64,000 nt of DNA from the NCBI GenBank assembly GCA_007844125.1, contig CM017563.1, positions 37,950,019-38,014,018 on the forward strand, in the 5' to 3' direction. The first letter of the stretch is position 1, and each line of letters begins with the position of its first letter. The notes below the pieces were generated by a model that saw nothing but the letters and a program-made list of their open reading frames with translations, searched no databases and was not told the DNA's origin. Shown one piece after another: positions 14,825 through 28,200 of the stretch. Source of the DNA: Sinonovacula constricta. Its lineage: Eukaryota; Mollusca; Bivalvia; Cardiida; Solecurtidae. A program made the position numbers and the translations under genes.

Positions 14825-15239
14825 CTGAAACAACAAAAACTGCATAATGAGGTATTTCAGAAGAGTATAATATGAACATTTAGCTCATTAATTGATATGC
14901 TTAAATTATGAGTTTATCACCTGGAATGTTGCTTATCAATAATCAAACTGTGGTGGAACATGAAGAGTATTTGATTTGCAGAAAATTGCGAAAAATGGAT
15001 TATCTCTCAAACAATAGAGATATCCTTTGAATACTTAACATCGTATGAAATCTTTTCTCTTCTGTATTATTATATTCAAACTACAATCACTCACAATATT
15101 TTTCTCTTCTGTATCATTAACATTAAAAGAAAAAAACACAATATTGACAATATAAAAACACAAATGCGGCAACAATAGTAATTAATGGAGGTCAACTTTA
15201 CTGACTTAATCCTGTATCACAATCTGTACTGATATACAG

Positions 15240-15400
15240 ATTTTTACCTTTTGTGTTTTAATGACAAAGAAAACCATGGTGTTGGGGTGTCTGTCCTTTT
15301 CTACAGTAGCAGTGTGTAGACATCACTTTTCTTCTCTTTCTTCTTTCCTTGCTGGCCTGGCATCTTTCTTGAAGCTAAAAGACAGCAATACATATTTTAT
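15240..15400 (-). repeat. Exon-like block, copy 1 of two
   Basis: Homologous to 16327-16490 on the minus strand, including an acceptor-like CTTTTAG before the block and a donor-like AAAG|GTAAAA after it. One frame reads FKKDARPARKEEREEK then stop. No frame is open through the whole block. Confidence 0.35.
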
Positions 15401-15559
15401 GAAGATTAACCATTGCCAACTCTAATTTGTTATATTTGATCAAACTGAATTTCATAAAACTGAATGATGTGACATCTCTGGGATGCAGGATGTCTAATGC
15501 TTTTGAGTACGATTGTACTAGTGTCCCCATTTTAAGACGAAGCATATCATCTACAAAGT

Positions 15560-15880
15560 ACCGGACCTGGTAGCGAAATCGATAGAGCGTCGGCTCCAGG
15601 TACGGAAGGCCCCGGGTTCGATCCCAAGCCATGACATACCAAAGTCATTAAAAATGGTAGTGGCATAGCTCACTTGCTAATGCTTCGGCAAATATAGAGG
15701 CAGTTCCATGAATGGTTGGCACAGTGTCAGGATAATGTGACTGGGTGTGGTGTCATGCCAGTTGTTCATGGCATGCTATACACAGTAAAGGCAGCATCAT
15801 ATTTGCTTCAAGTGGGCACTGTCTCCAGATAACTGAAATATTATTGGTGGGACGATAAACCCAATAAGCAATAAACAAAC
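15560..15880 (+). mobile_element. tRNA-derived SINE (type 2), separate insertion
   Basis: Full-length copy in + orientation: CCGGACCTGGTAGCGAAATC (A box), GGTTCGATCCC (B box), then the body and an AAACAAAC tail. It is flanked by an 11-bp target duplication ATCTACAAAGT at 15549-15559 and 15881-15891. It lies in the foreign block between copies B and C. Confidence 0.8.
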
Positions 15881-16326
15881 ATCTACAAAGTTGTATAGTG
15901 GGGTGTATGTAAATGGTGGTTCCTACCTTTTATCGTTTGTGTATAAAAAATCAAATGATAGGTTATGGTCTATACTTTAGAAAAAAATGAAAAAAGTAGT
16001 TAGTATGCACCTGTGTGTATTTTATTTTTTGAAAACATCTAAACTTTGTCTGACCAAGTGGTACACTATGTCCTGGTTTGAAATTTACATGTCTGTTTGT
16101 GGCATATTTCTCAAAGAAACAAGCTAACACAATTTTTAGAAATTATTTCACTATAATGTTATTAGTAAAAGGAACACTGCAACATAAAAAGCATAAAAAT
16201 AAATGAAGAAAAGTAAATGAAGCAAACCAATGGGCAAAAAGAAATAGTTCAACTCAGCCGAGTTATCCTACTAACATAAAGTCTATTAAAAAAAGATTTA
16301 AACTACAATTTATATAAATATTTATA

Positions 16327-16490
16327 CCTTTATGTGTTTAACTGGTCAGCAGACCATGCTAAAGTGTTTGTCCATTGCTGTTAAGTTACTGTTCTTGGTA
16401 GGAATCCAGGTGTAGGTGTAAGTTTTCTTTTTTCTAGGCCTGACATCCTTCTTGGAGCTTAAAAGCAGCAAAACATATTTTTTGCTATTT
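16327..16490 (-). repeat. Exon-like block, copy 2 of two
   Basis: Partner of 15240-15400. One minus-strand frame reads SKKDVRPRKKKTYTYTWIP and continues to a TGA 37 residues from the Ser. It could be the last coding exon of the gene that starts at 17573, or an old duplicate. Confidence 0.35.
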
Positions 16491-17521
16491 TTAATGTTGA
16501 AATAAATCAAGTAGTAGTTCTATAAGATACCCAAAGCTAACAACACATGTAATCATATCAAATGTCACTTAAGTTAGCAATATCAATGTAGGAAATCAAT
16601 CACTTTCCATAACTCCATAAGGTATGGATTAGAAGAAAATAACTTTGTCTGAATTGATATGCATCCTATATTTTAGCATTGATTCAGAACCACTCAGGGG
16701 TTTGATAAAAGAATTTACTCAAGAAAGCATAGTTGAAATATTTAAGAGATGGCATAGATTAGGCAATCAGTTACAAACTTCACCTCTTCAATATTCAATA
16801 TCACCCTAATTTTGTACTTAAAACAAGACATATCCATTTATGGTGGTTATATGCAACAACGTAAGTTTAGCAACACTTGAAAAGCACTTTGTAATATATC
16901 ATTAAGCAATATGTGAGTGATAGTTTCAGGTGCATGTTTCTCAGACGCAGTAACTATTAATCCTAATTTCAAGTAAATAATTTGATGAAGTCCACACAAA
17001 AATGTAACAGTGACATTGTTTTAAGCTTTGCAAAACCCACCATGACCGTGTGGTGCGTCCAAATAGGTCTAAAGCCTTTGTGGTGGTATTGAGTTCAATC
17101 TACCAATGTATCCATTATCAGTTCATGAGAGCAACTGCAAGTTAATACGTCGAAAATTTATGTAAACAAATATCCTGTTATCTAAAATCGACGTTTTAAG
17201 ACCATTTTTCGGCGTTTTTCAAATATATCATTAATTTTTGTAACAACACACTTTCAATTCTAACTAACTAAAGTGGAAACAACTTAAAACTGAAGAAATA
17301 TTGCATAAGGGTTAAAAACCAACAATAAAAAATACCGAAACGTCGAAATGTGATCTCGTGTCGACAATTTGTTTGAGAAAACCCCTGACGTACCTTTCCT
17401 AAATGAAGCTTGGCCAGTTACTCGTTTACTCTGATCAACAGAATGTTTCGTAAATCCATCCATTCGATAAAAGCATCGTAAAAAATCACTTTTAGTGAAC
17501 GGTAGCTGCGCATGCATTCAC

Positions 17522-17573
17522 TCCTTTCTATCTTCAACTCCGAAAATGTTACTCTTCTTGCTCTGCTCGCCAT
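17522..17573 (-). CDS. Possible first exon of an unidentified minus-strand gene
   Basis: Minus strand: AACATGGCGAG gives MASRARRVTFSELKIER and reaches a usable phase-1 donor (GTGAAT) at 17521. An inverted CCAAT box (plus 17588-17592) lies just before the ATG and a GC-richer stretch lies upstream, like a housekeeping promoter. No family is recognised. The frame also stays open to a stop about 47 residues on, so the exon end is uncertain. Confidence 0.3.
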
Positions 17574-18989
17574 GTTAGATTTTTCGGCCAATGAGATTCA
17601 AGAAAATAGTACCCACAATGCATTACGCGTGTTACGTAGTGTTTTGTTTGTAAAGATTATCGAGGAAATTGAGTTACGAACTTTTCAAATGTAAACTCCA
17701 CTTTGTCGGCTTATCACTAATGAACCCCCGAACTTTAGGGTTGACTCAATGGGTCATATCGGATATATTAATGACCCCTAGCAGTTGATAATCAAATTAT
17801 TCGAATCTATAACTCGAATTGAGCCTATTTTACCCTCAGGTGTGTCCCTTTAAATTTACGAAACAGTTGGACAGTGCGGGTGTAAACTATCTGCTTTTTT
17901 GGCACATGACAGATATTAAGTTTCAATAAATGTAGATCAAGTGACGTTGTATGCACTATGAACACTTATACTGTAGTGAGTTGATTTAGAACTGTTTATG
18001 ACTTAAATAACTGTTTAAATAACAAAAGATCCCTAGAGGACCTTTAATAGAAACACTAAGGTATAAAATGCTATTAGAAATGTCTACCAATGCGAGTCGC
18101 TCTGATATTTATACGGACTAGCCTTGCGTCAGCATTTGTAAGTAGGTCAAAGGTGAGGTTAGGTTGCTACGGCGAAAAAGTGTGTTCGTATAATTTTCTA
18201 GCAAAATTCATCTAAAGCGGGGCTGTTAGTTAAAAACAAACACGTTCTATGAAAGTCATTATTTATAAGGATGCCGTAGTTTTAGGTAGATTTTATTAAA
18301 AGTTATTTTTGTTTACCAAAAAATTTGAATTTTATGAGACGAAAAATAATGTACTTAAGAATGAATATAGTTTCAATTTAATTTATTATAAATAATATAA
18401 TTTCATATTTTTACTGCTTCCAGCAAAGTACGTTGTTTGTGTAATGTTTATTTTCTAAGATTTTTTTTTACTGAATCTAAAATGGCTTCATTATATCCTA
18501 TTGTTTAAATGTGGTATGCATTTAAACTTAAAATAACTGTAATAAACGTTTTTTTACAAGATATTCAGGCATATACGAATATATAAATAAAATTGAAACA
18601 TAAATATTTGCCTGTGCTGCTTACGATAAAGAACAACCCAAAGCAAAAACAAGCAAAAAAACACAAACAAAACAGTTGTTAAGGCGTATTTTCATCAATT
18701 ACTCTTCCTGCTTAGAGCAATATACCTACATATATATATCTAATAACTTATAAGATGTCACTGTGGATTACAGGATGAGGTGCATGTGAAAAATAATAGA
18801 CTGTGTCCCCAATCAAGCCCAAAATATTGTTAAAGCTAATCGAGAAATCGATTATGTGTACAAAAAAGACTGTTATCTAATTTGTAATTTTATCTAATTT
18901 GTAAAAGGCCTGTCAAATACTTTAGGAAGTGTCAATTGTACAGATCGCCACAATTCCTAAACTATAAAATTTTGACTTCTGTGGTAATG

Positions 18990-19318
18990 TTTGTTCGTTT
19001 GTTTGTTTGTTTGTTGGGTTTATCGTCCCAACAACAGTATTTCAGTTGTCTAGAGACTTTGTCCTCTTGAAGCAGATGTAGCACTGCCTGTACTGTCTAT
19101 AACATGCCGTGAACAGCTGGCATGATACCACATCCAGTCACATTATCCTGACACCGGGCCAACCAGTCGTGGAACTACTCTTATATTTGCTTGAGCGTTA
19201 GCAAGGGAGCTATACCACTGTCATTTTTAACGACTTTGGTATGTCGCGGCAAGGGGTCGAACCTGGGGCTTGCCTTACCTGGAACCGATGCTCTACCAAT
19301 TGCGCTACCAGGTCCGGT
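18990..19318 (-). mobile_element. tRNA-derived SINE (type 2), intron copy in unit C
   Basis: Same insertion, with target duplication TTCTGTGGTAATG at 18977-18989 and 19319-19331. The tRNA-like head is more diverged (AAGGGGTCGAACC). Confidence 0.75.
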
Positions 19319-20204
19319 TTCTGTGGTAATGAAAGCAGTTGATTCATCAAAGCGCTGAAAGCACTGAAGTTATCTTGCAATCGGAACCCCTCGCGTCATT
19401 CCGTTTTCGGGACAATCATCCTTCGGAAGTATCTGGTGCAATGAAATCACGATGGTTTTGTTCGCCGGAAGCCGAAAAAAGAATATGCTTAAAATGTAGG
19501 TCGCACAGAACATAAACAATGGCATCGTTTGACAGCTGCATGTCTGCTGCGCAGGGTAAATTAAAATGTGATGATTTAAATTTGAAGGAGCCATAAATTG
19601 AAGTTTTACAGTCATCGTACTGTAGTGAGATGTCATTCGATCTGCCATCTTTGTTTTGACGTCTGTCACAAAATTAGTCCTATTTAGGGAAATGGCCGAG
19701 GTGATCCGACTACCTACATACATCCGAGAAATGATTCGTAAATTTTATCCGAGGTGTTCCGTTTGGTTATCTTGCTCAGATGACGACTTGTTTTATATAA
19801 CATTCAATAAAAGCGTCTAGTTCGTCTCTCCACCAGCCGAGCGAAATGAACCGCAGTGTTATTCCCGATTTGACTACGACATGAAGATGTTTGAGACAAT
19901 CGCTGAAATGAAACAGAAACAGAAAGTTTTGATGTCCTCGTTGACAGACCTGCAGGATAAAATAGAAAGGCTTGAAAAACAAAACGTAGGTATGTCATTT
20001 TACCGAGAGTTGGAATATCGATGCGAACCGGAAGAAGGGTAACATCAAAACTATATTAAGAATTTAATAAGACTTAAAAATCCATTATGCTAGTGACATT
20101 CCAAGCAACTATGCTCATTTTGATTGTGATGGTATTATTTCTGGACTTTCAGCCGCATTGACATTTTTTGACACCTCTTAGCTGTTGGTGGAGTAAGGCC
20201 TCGT

Positions 20205-20391
20205 GCGATCGCTTGGCACTGCGAGGGAAGTAACTAGCTGTCTTGCTAGATTCACAAATTTCAATGGCGGCTAGAAACAGTACCAAATAATAGGTAGCGC
20301 CAGTTAAGATGAATGACCGCACACTTATTTCTGGCCGCTACTTGTGTATCTTGGCTTGCTAGTCACTTACCTTGCTGACCATAACGATCGC
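20205..20391. repeat. Foldback element, unit C
   Basis: Same element as 9381-9568, with more mismatches between the arms. Confidence 0.6.
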
Positions 20392-20929
20392 AGCGCCAAT
20401 CGTTTTCGTTTTGTGTTAACGATGAGTATTCTCCTTTTCAATCTGCATGTTTTTACACAAGAAGGATTATTTTTTCCGTATTTCTAACTGGAAAAAACAA
20501 AAATAAAAAATGAAAAGACGATATATACACAGACCCTCATACGCTTGTCTACGTAGAACCGCCAATGCGCTGCAAACGATCTGCGTTTTTATAAGGAAAC
20601 AGTCAGTCTACATTCTTGATTTAAAATCTTGCCATTAATTCATTTAACCCTTACCCTGGTCAGCACGAATGAATCAGGCTTATGCTAATGGTGTAGATAC
20701 ATATCAACAAGTTATCAATAGAATATATATATATAAATGTTTTATGTTTATTTATTGTTACCTTGCACGAAGTTGTAAGAGAATAATGGGTAATGTGAAT
20801 GGGATATTAATATATGCAGAATTATTCCGTGTTACTATTCTATTTAGGAGAAATAGGCCACACCTACATAAGATTGGGAAGTCTTACCTGTCCAGACAAC
20901 GGAGCAGAATTGGTCTACAGAGGTGTGTG

Positions 20930-21345
20930 TTTGTTTGTTTTTGTTTTGTTTTTGAAATATATTGCAGCGACCAGTTATGATCATTAAAGCAACGTCCAGC
21001 GTTTTGGTGGCGGAAGACCCCAGATACATGTCTGGGTAGAACCACGGCGCACCGCAAGTTAGCTGGAAGACCTTCTCACATTAAGTCCTTCGCCCCCGAA
21101 CGGGACTCGAACCAACGCGGTGAGAGGCTAAGCAGTCAGAGGAATAACAAATCGGCGTCTTTACCACTACGCCACTGACGCCCCCTTACACAGGTGAGTA
21201 TACTGTGCATGTAGATGAAGACAGATATGTGGAATCTTAAATTTACCCAATGCGGTGCACCAGTGGTTCTTCCTGGACATGTGTGTGGGGTCTTCCTCCA
21301 CCAAAAAGCTGATCATAAATGATCGCCGCAATGTATTTCACAAAC
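20930..21345. mobile_element. Inverted type 1 SINE pair in unit C, spacer deleted
   Basis: A complete minus copy (about 20930-21185) is followed by the same CACAGGTGAGT flank as in B. Then the spacer and the head of the + copy are missing, and only its 3' half (about 21249-21345) remains. Confidence 0.65.
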
Positions 21346-22803
21346 TGCTAAAAGTGTCGTATCTTTAATATTTAAACAGTGTCGTATCTTTAATAATTAA
21401 ACAGCCTATTTGTGATCGTTTAACAGTATGTCAGCGCAGTAATGAGCTTAATGGGAGTTTTCAGATATGCTGAGCATCTTTATCACATTTGATTTTGGTG
21501 TGTGTCCATATCCATAGGCAGTCTGAGAAAATGCATTGATGTGTCATTAAAATGTATGTGCATTTTGATCTTTATTTCGTTTCTTTTTCATGGTAAATTT
21601 AAAAAAAAAATCAAATAAACTGCAGTAAATTTAATTGGCATATTTGATGTTTAAAAGCAAAATACGGTACATTTGTTCATATTGTTGTCATCGAAAGTTT
21701 TTATCAATAAAAAAAAGAAAATTTTCCTTTGCTTATTGCTGTCTTAAATTTTTAGTGCCGACCATTTTTTAGATAAAAATCTCAAAAATAAAAATAAAAA
21801 CATCATTGTTGAAAGAAATTTGTATCCAATACTTGAGCAAAATATGGGCACATGATGGCATTGAGATGGGCTGATATTTCCAGGATACAACATCCATTTT
21901 AAAGTTAAAAAAACCGCTGTGCTTTTTCATGAATTTTATATTGCAATTTTTTGTTTGCTACATTTCTACAATTCAAATTGCTTCTGAAAACAACAGGTTT
22001 AATGGGCGGCGGATATTACACTAGCAAGGGCGAGGAAGCTAATTTCCAATGTCTGCCAGAGTCACCGACATGGGGGACATATCAAGATAGCAAAGACGAT
22101 TACCAGGGTTACATTTACGGTGCGGAGTATGAAAATGTCTTTTCCAAACACAATATGGAAGTGCCTTGTGTCGATTGTCGTACGCCACGAAGCTCAACTC
22201 TGATGATACCTGCTCGTACCTCATGCTTTTCTGGTTGGTCATTAGAGTACGAAGGGATCCTGGTTTCTGCAAGATATGATTACACTCGATCACAATACGC
22301 ATGTGTGGACAAGGAGCAGGAAGTTGCACCCGGAAGCAATCCTGGAAATCAAGACGGTGCTTTGTTTTATCGAGTTGAGGGGCGGTGCGGATCTTTACAT
22401 TGCCCACCATATGTTGACGGAAGGGGGCTAGCGTGTGTTGTGTGCTCGAAGTAGTTTAGAGATCTTCTCTAAAATACTGGATCGAACATTTAAGATGGTA
22501 GCCAACCGTTTGGTCCAACACTATTTTCACTTAACATCATAATAAACCATTGTTACCTGAACAGATCTCGCAAAATGCTGTTTATTGATGTCCTTTACCT
22601 GTCTGAAAAGTGATCCATAATCGTCATTTCAAATATGTATTTCCAATCTGAGCCACGCTACACGGTTATCTTTTTTTAAACAAAGAAAAGCAAGTGAACA
22701 CTTACTTTCGAAATCACGTTATAGCATTTCCATGCAATTCGATGTGATGTCGATATCTATTTTAGCAGATATTCCCACTGTGCTTATTTATAGATTTGGA
22801 AAT

Positions 22804-22809
22804 AATAAA
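22804..22809 (+). terminator. Polyadenylation signal, copy C
   Basis: AATAAA about 350 bases after the stop, at the position conserved among copies. Confidence 0.45.
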
Positions 22810-25230
22810 TAATAAGAGCGATTGTTTTCATGATTTGTACTAACTTACTATTAAGGTTGTGTTAAAATTGTCTTCACTTAAACTAAAGTATGAGTTTATG
22901 CAGAAATAATGCCCTAATTTGACCAAACAGGAGTCACATGCATTCTCGTGTATTTGATATAGGCAAATTGTCGAATACCACCTTTAAGATTGTAACATAT
23001 ATGGGGCTTATTGAAGTTTTTAAACAGAATTTAGGTTTTCTTCTTTTCTTATTCGCCGTTCTTCTCTGAATATTGTGGTGAAATACAGTGCTATTATCAC
23101 GCTTACGTGTTCAGATATGGCATTTTTTGTTACACTACCAAAAATCTTTTTTAAATGCCGAGATGCGAGTTATAGCGAGTATTTGACGTCATGCCTCGAA
23201 CCTTAAAATCGTCGCACGGTGTGTCATTCAGTCAAAATGTTAAACTTTGCGGTTTACATTTATAGAACAGAACAAAACAGAACAGAGTTTATTAATTAGA
23301 CTTGTAAATACATACATTGTCTTTGATACAAAAAACAATCAACACTGACATACTGTCACCGTGATGTAGGTAAAAAATCATTATGAATGATAACTTATAC
23401 ATTAATCTTTTCTTATAAGAGGAGAGTAATGTTTCTTTAGAGAAGAAAATACTAAAATGTAATATCAATCTACAGATCGATTAAATTACTACAATTCTCA
23501 CTTAAAATTCATGTTAAACAAACTGAGTAATATTATTACGAACTTTTCTATTCCCCGAACTCATCATGCAACAAAATTTATAATTCTGAGTACTTTTACG
23601 TTTATATCTGAAAACAATACAAAATAACATGCTAGGACTGCACAAATGTTTTTAGTTAATAATTCAGTTTTAGTAAAGAATGAATAATACCAACATTATT
23701 TATAACCACTGCCGACGAATGATGTATTACAGCAGATCGGTCTCTTGTTTCCATAATTGTATTATAATTGTCACAATGTTATAGCTGCTTTGTGTGTTTT
23801 ATACATATTGTCACCTGTTTGATCTAGCCACTTTAAAACTCACCAAAAATAAAATTTTAACCATATATCGACCTATAAGTACAAATTAATACCAAAATTT
23901 AAACGTCACGCTATAAATTTTAAAATCTGAAAACATATGTTCACTAGCCATTCATCGCTAAAGGGGGATAACTTCGGTGTGGATTTTCCTAGGACGACAT
24001 TCAACATACTCGTGTCGAGCATATAGATAGTTTCCACATCATTGAAAATCCCTTATCTTGGCAGCCATCTTTGATGGCAAATTCAATGCAGTTTCATATT
24101 AATTGTATTGAAGCGTTAATTATATTTTCTTGCGATTTCTTCATTTGTGGTACAAAAATTAAAAGCTATACATATTAGGAAAGCTCTTGAAATTCATATT
24201 TTTAGAATGCATTTTTTTAAATGATAAACGTACAAAGAATTCATACACAGAAATAAATAAAATAATTTGCTCATTAGTAAACAAAATGAACAGTGTATCT
24301 GTTTTGGTTGTATTTTCTTACCTTTTAAACTATCAAAATATAGTTTTGATATTTAAAATACTTCATAAAAGCTGTTCAATTTAATATTAAGTCAGTAAAA
24401 TAGATTAAAAAATAAAAACACAGTGGTGTGTATATATATATATACACACAGTAAGGGACGTTAACCTTGACGTATGCAGTCGACAGACAAAATTTACTTT
24501 AAAAGCTTAGTTTTTTACGCTTACGAGTATGTGCTTACACAACCCAACCTTTGTACCTGGTTTGTGGGGTGGGGGTGGGTTAGATTATGGGGGGAGGGAC
24601 CCCCCTGGATCTATACCTGAGACTTTGCGTTTATTAACTCATAAATTAGTCTAAGTAAAGGTTTTGAACACTATCTCGATTGTCACAAAGTAAAAGTACA
24701 GAAAAATCGCTCTAAATGTACATTCTTTCCAAACCTATAAGTAACCACCTTGGTTATTTCTGCAAAAGATATCGATAACGCGGATGGTGATATAATGTAA
24801 TCTCTAAAGTATATTGTCACGTGGTTTGCTTAGTCTAAAAATCGTATGAAGCTTTGTTCTGAAAAGTATACTATTTTGTTTCAAGAGGGGTGTTGTAGTT
24901 CAGTTACACAGGGCTGAATGATATCAACAAACAATATTTTGCGAGATAATTTCAGGTTAAAGTAAGTTCTATAATTCTTTGATAGATTGCGAAAAGAAAA
25001 ATGGGCATAAAATGTCGGTAACCACCTTTAAACGAGTGATATAAAAGTATCAAACATATGGAGTAGCATTTGAACGGAAGTTAAACTCCAATTAGTCTAG
25101 GGTGTAACTTCCACAAGCCCTCAACATCGACTTAAAATGTCTTAATGAATCTTAATAACAAGCTGAATAATAAAAAAGAAAGCCAAGTGGAAGTTGTTTC
25201 AAACGTCTAGTTATTTTGACATCACTTTGG

Positions 25231-25271
25231 TATAAGGATTCGCTTATATCAACAATTTAAAGAAGTTAGCA
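25231..25271 (+). promoter_or_regulatory. TATA-like motif and leader, copy D
   Basis: TATAAGG at 25231, 41 bases before ATG 25272, at the same spacing as in B and E. The upstream ATG of B and E is ATATCA here. Inference only. Confidence 0.28.
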
Positions 25272-28200
25272 ATGAAGAGATACGCGTGTGTGATAGGACT
25301 TTTTGTTCTGATTCTGATCCACTGTCAGGGTAAAACGTTTTCTCTATCTTGTTTAATTAACTGCAGTATGTGTTAATGTGACTAGCACTTCAGCTTTGGA
25401 CCATATATCCTTTTCGAGATTGTTGCAGTTGCTTAAAAATAAAAGAAAACTAGAAATCTCATTAAAAAGTTACGCACGTTGGTGGGGCATTAAATTGTAC
25501 ATTTTATCATGTTTATATTTTTATAGAAAATAAATTTGAAAGAACAAAGACAGCAAAATATTATACATTGTTACACCAGTCGCTCGATCTATCTGCACCT
25601 CATAATTCTGAACTACCTCCTCACCTAATAGACACTAAAATTTACGAAGCAATAAGACAGTGCGGGAGTAAACTATCTGCTTTTTTAGGCATATGGCAGA
25701 GATTAAGTTTCAATAAATGTAGATCAAGTGACCTTGTATGCACTATTAACACTAATACCATAGTGAGTTGATTTAGAACTGTTTATGACTTAAATAACTG
25801 TATAACTAACAAAATATCCCCAGGGGACGTTTAATAGAACGGTATAAGATGATATTAGGAATTTCTACCAATGCGAGTCGCTCTGATATTTATTCTAACT
25901 AGCCTTGTGTCAGCATTTGTAAGTAGGTCAAAGGTGAGGTTAGGTTGCAACGCCGAAAAAGTGTGTTCGTATAATTTTCTAGCAAAACACATCTAAAGTG
26001 ACACTGGTAGTTAAAAACAAATCGTTCTATGAAAGGGGGTATTTATAAGGATGCCATACCTTTAGGTAGATTTTATTAAAAAAGTTATTTTTGTTTACCA
26101 AAACACTTTGAATTTCATAAGACGAGAAATAATGTACTTAATAATGAATATAGTTCTAATTTAATTTATTATAAAAATATTATTTTATATTTTTACTGCT
26201 TCCAGCAAAGCACATTGTTTGTGTAAGATTATTATTTTTTACTTAATTTAAAATGGCTTTTTTTATATCCTATTGCTTAAATGTGGTATGCATTTAAACT
26301 TTAAAAATACTCTAACAAACGTTTTTTTACAAGATATTCAGGCATATATGAATAAAATTGCTATATCAATCTTTGCCTGTGCTGCTTATGATAAAGAAAA
26401 ACCCAAAGTAAAAACAAAAACAAAAAAATGAGGCGCCTTTTCATTTACTACTCTTCCTGCTTAGAGCAATATATTTAAAAAAAAAAACTTATAAGATGTC
26501 CCTGTGGATTACTGCATGAGGTGCATGTGAAAAATAATAGACTGTGTCCCTAATCAAGCCTAAAATACTGTTATAGCTAATCGAGAAATTGAATATGTGT
26601 ACAAAAAAGACAGTTATCTAATTTGTAAAAGGCCTGTCAAATACTTTAGAAAGGGTCAACTATACAGATCGCTACAATTCATAAACTATATAAAGTGTTG
26701 ACTTCTGTGGTAATGTTTGTTTGTTTGTTTGTTGGGTTTATCGTGCCACCAACAGTATTTCAGTTGTCTGGAGACGGTGTCCACTTGAAGTAGATATATT
26801 ACGACCTGCGCTGTGAATAACATGCCTTGACACCTGGCATATTACCACATTCAGTTACATTTATCCTGACACCAGGTCAACCAGTCGTGGAACTACCCTT
26901 ATATTTGCTTGAGCCTGAGCAAGGGAGCTATACCACTACATGTACCAATTTTAACGACATTGGTATGTCGCGGCTCGGGATCGAACCTGGGGCCTCCTGT
27001 ACCTGGAGCTGAGGCTCTACCGATTGCGCTACCAGGTCCGGTTTCTGTGGTAATGAAGGCAGTTGATTCATCATGGCGCTGAAAGCACTGAAGTTATCAA
27101 TCGGATACCCCGTGGGTCATTCCGTCTTCGTGAAAATTATCCCTCGGATGTACTGCAATGATACTTACAGAAATCACGATCGTTTTGTTCGCCGGAAGTC
27201 AGAAGAAGAATATGCCTAAAATGTAGTTCGCACAGAACATAAAAATGGCATCGTTTGACAGCTGTGCGTTTGCTGCGCTGGGTAAATTAAAATTGGGTGA
27301 GTTAAATTGAAGCCGCCACAAATTGAAATTTTACAGGCATCGTACTGTAGTGAGCTTTCATACGAGCTGTCATCTTTGTTTTGACGTCAGTCACAAAAAA
27401 GTAGTCTAATTTAGGGAAATGGCCGAGGTGATCCGACTACCTACATACATCCGAGAGATGATTCGTAAATTATCCGAGGTGTTCCGAGTGGTTATTTTGC
27501 TCAGATGACGACTTGTTATATAACATTCAATAAAAGCGTCTAGTTCGTCTCTCCACCAGCCGAGCGAAATGAACCACAGTGCTATTCCCGGTTTGACTAC
27601 GACATGAAGATGTTTGAGACAGTCGCTGAAATGAAACAGAAACAGAAAGCTTTGATGTCCTCGCTGACAGACCTGCAGGATCAAATAGAAAGGCTTAAAA
27701 AACAAAACGCAGGTATGTCATTTTACCGAGAGTTGCAATATCGTTGTGAACCGGAAGCAAGGTAACCTCCTCAAAACTATATTTAGCTTAGAATTTGATA
27801 AGGCTTAAAAATCCATTCTGCTAGTGACATTCCAAGCAACTATGCTTATTTTTATTGTGATAGTTTTATTTCTTGACTTCCATCCGCATTGACAGTATTG
27901 ATATTTTTTAATCATTTGACATCTCTTAGCTACTGGTGGAGAAAGTTCTCGTGCGATCGCTTGGCCCGGCAAGGGTGGTAACTAGCAAGACAAGAAACAC
28001 AAGTTTCAATGGCGGCCAGAAACAGTATAAAATAATATCAACGCCTGCAAAGATGAATGACCGCACACTTATTTCTGGCCGCTATTGAAAGTTGTGTATT
28101 TTGTCTTGCTAGTTGCTTCCCTTGCCGGGCCAAGTGATCGCAGCGCCTCTCGTTTTTCGTTTTGTGAAACGGTAAACGGTTAGTGTTCTCCTTTTTAATC

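Larger units (their letters stand above)
13473..17851. other. Foreign block between copies B and C
   Basis: Replaces about 2.65 kb of unit sequence (5' flank, exon 1, intron 1 and most of exon 2 of copy C). The left edge is inside R1 and the right edge is at about 17852. It contains the type 4 SINE pieces, the type 2 SINE at 15560 and candidate minus-strand exons at 14731 and 17522. The rest (13473-14230, 15890-16320, 16490-17280) shows no gene. Confidence 0.6.
17852..22454 (+). pseudogene. Short-chain collagen C4-like gene, copy C, 5'-truncated
   Basis: Homology to the other copies starts abruptly at about 17852, inside possible exon 2; exon 1, the signal peptide and the promoter are missing and foreign DNA abuts. 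Exon 3 is 19837-19989, exon 4 is 20848-20922 and exon 5 is 21997-22454, all with canonical splice sites and open frames. Several residues constant in the other four copies are changed here: YVRW to YIRL in exon 4, PCVVC to PCVDC, GEGAN to GEEAN and GREL to GRGL in exon 5. That pattern fits relaxed constraint. AATAAA lies at 22804. A transcript started from the foreign block upstream could still include exons 3 to 5 but would lack this signal peptide. Confidence 0.65.
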
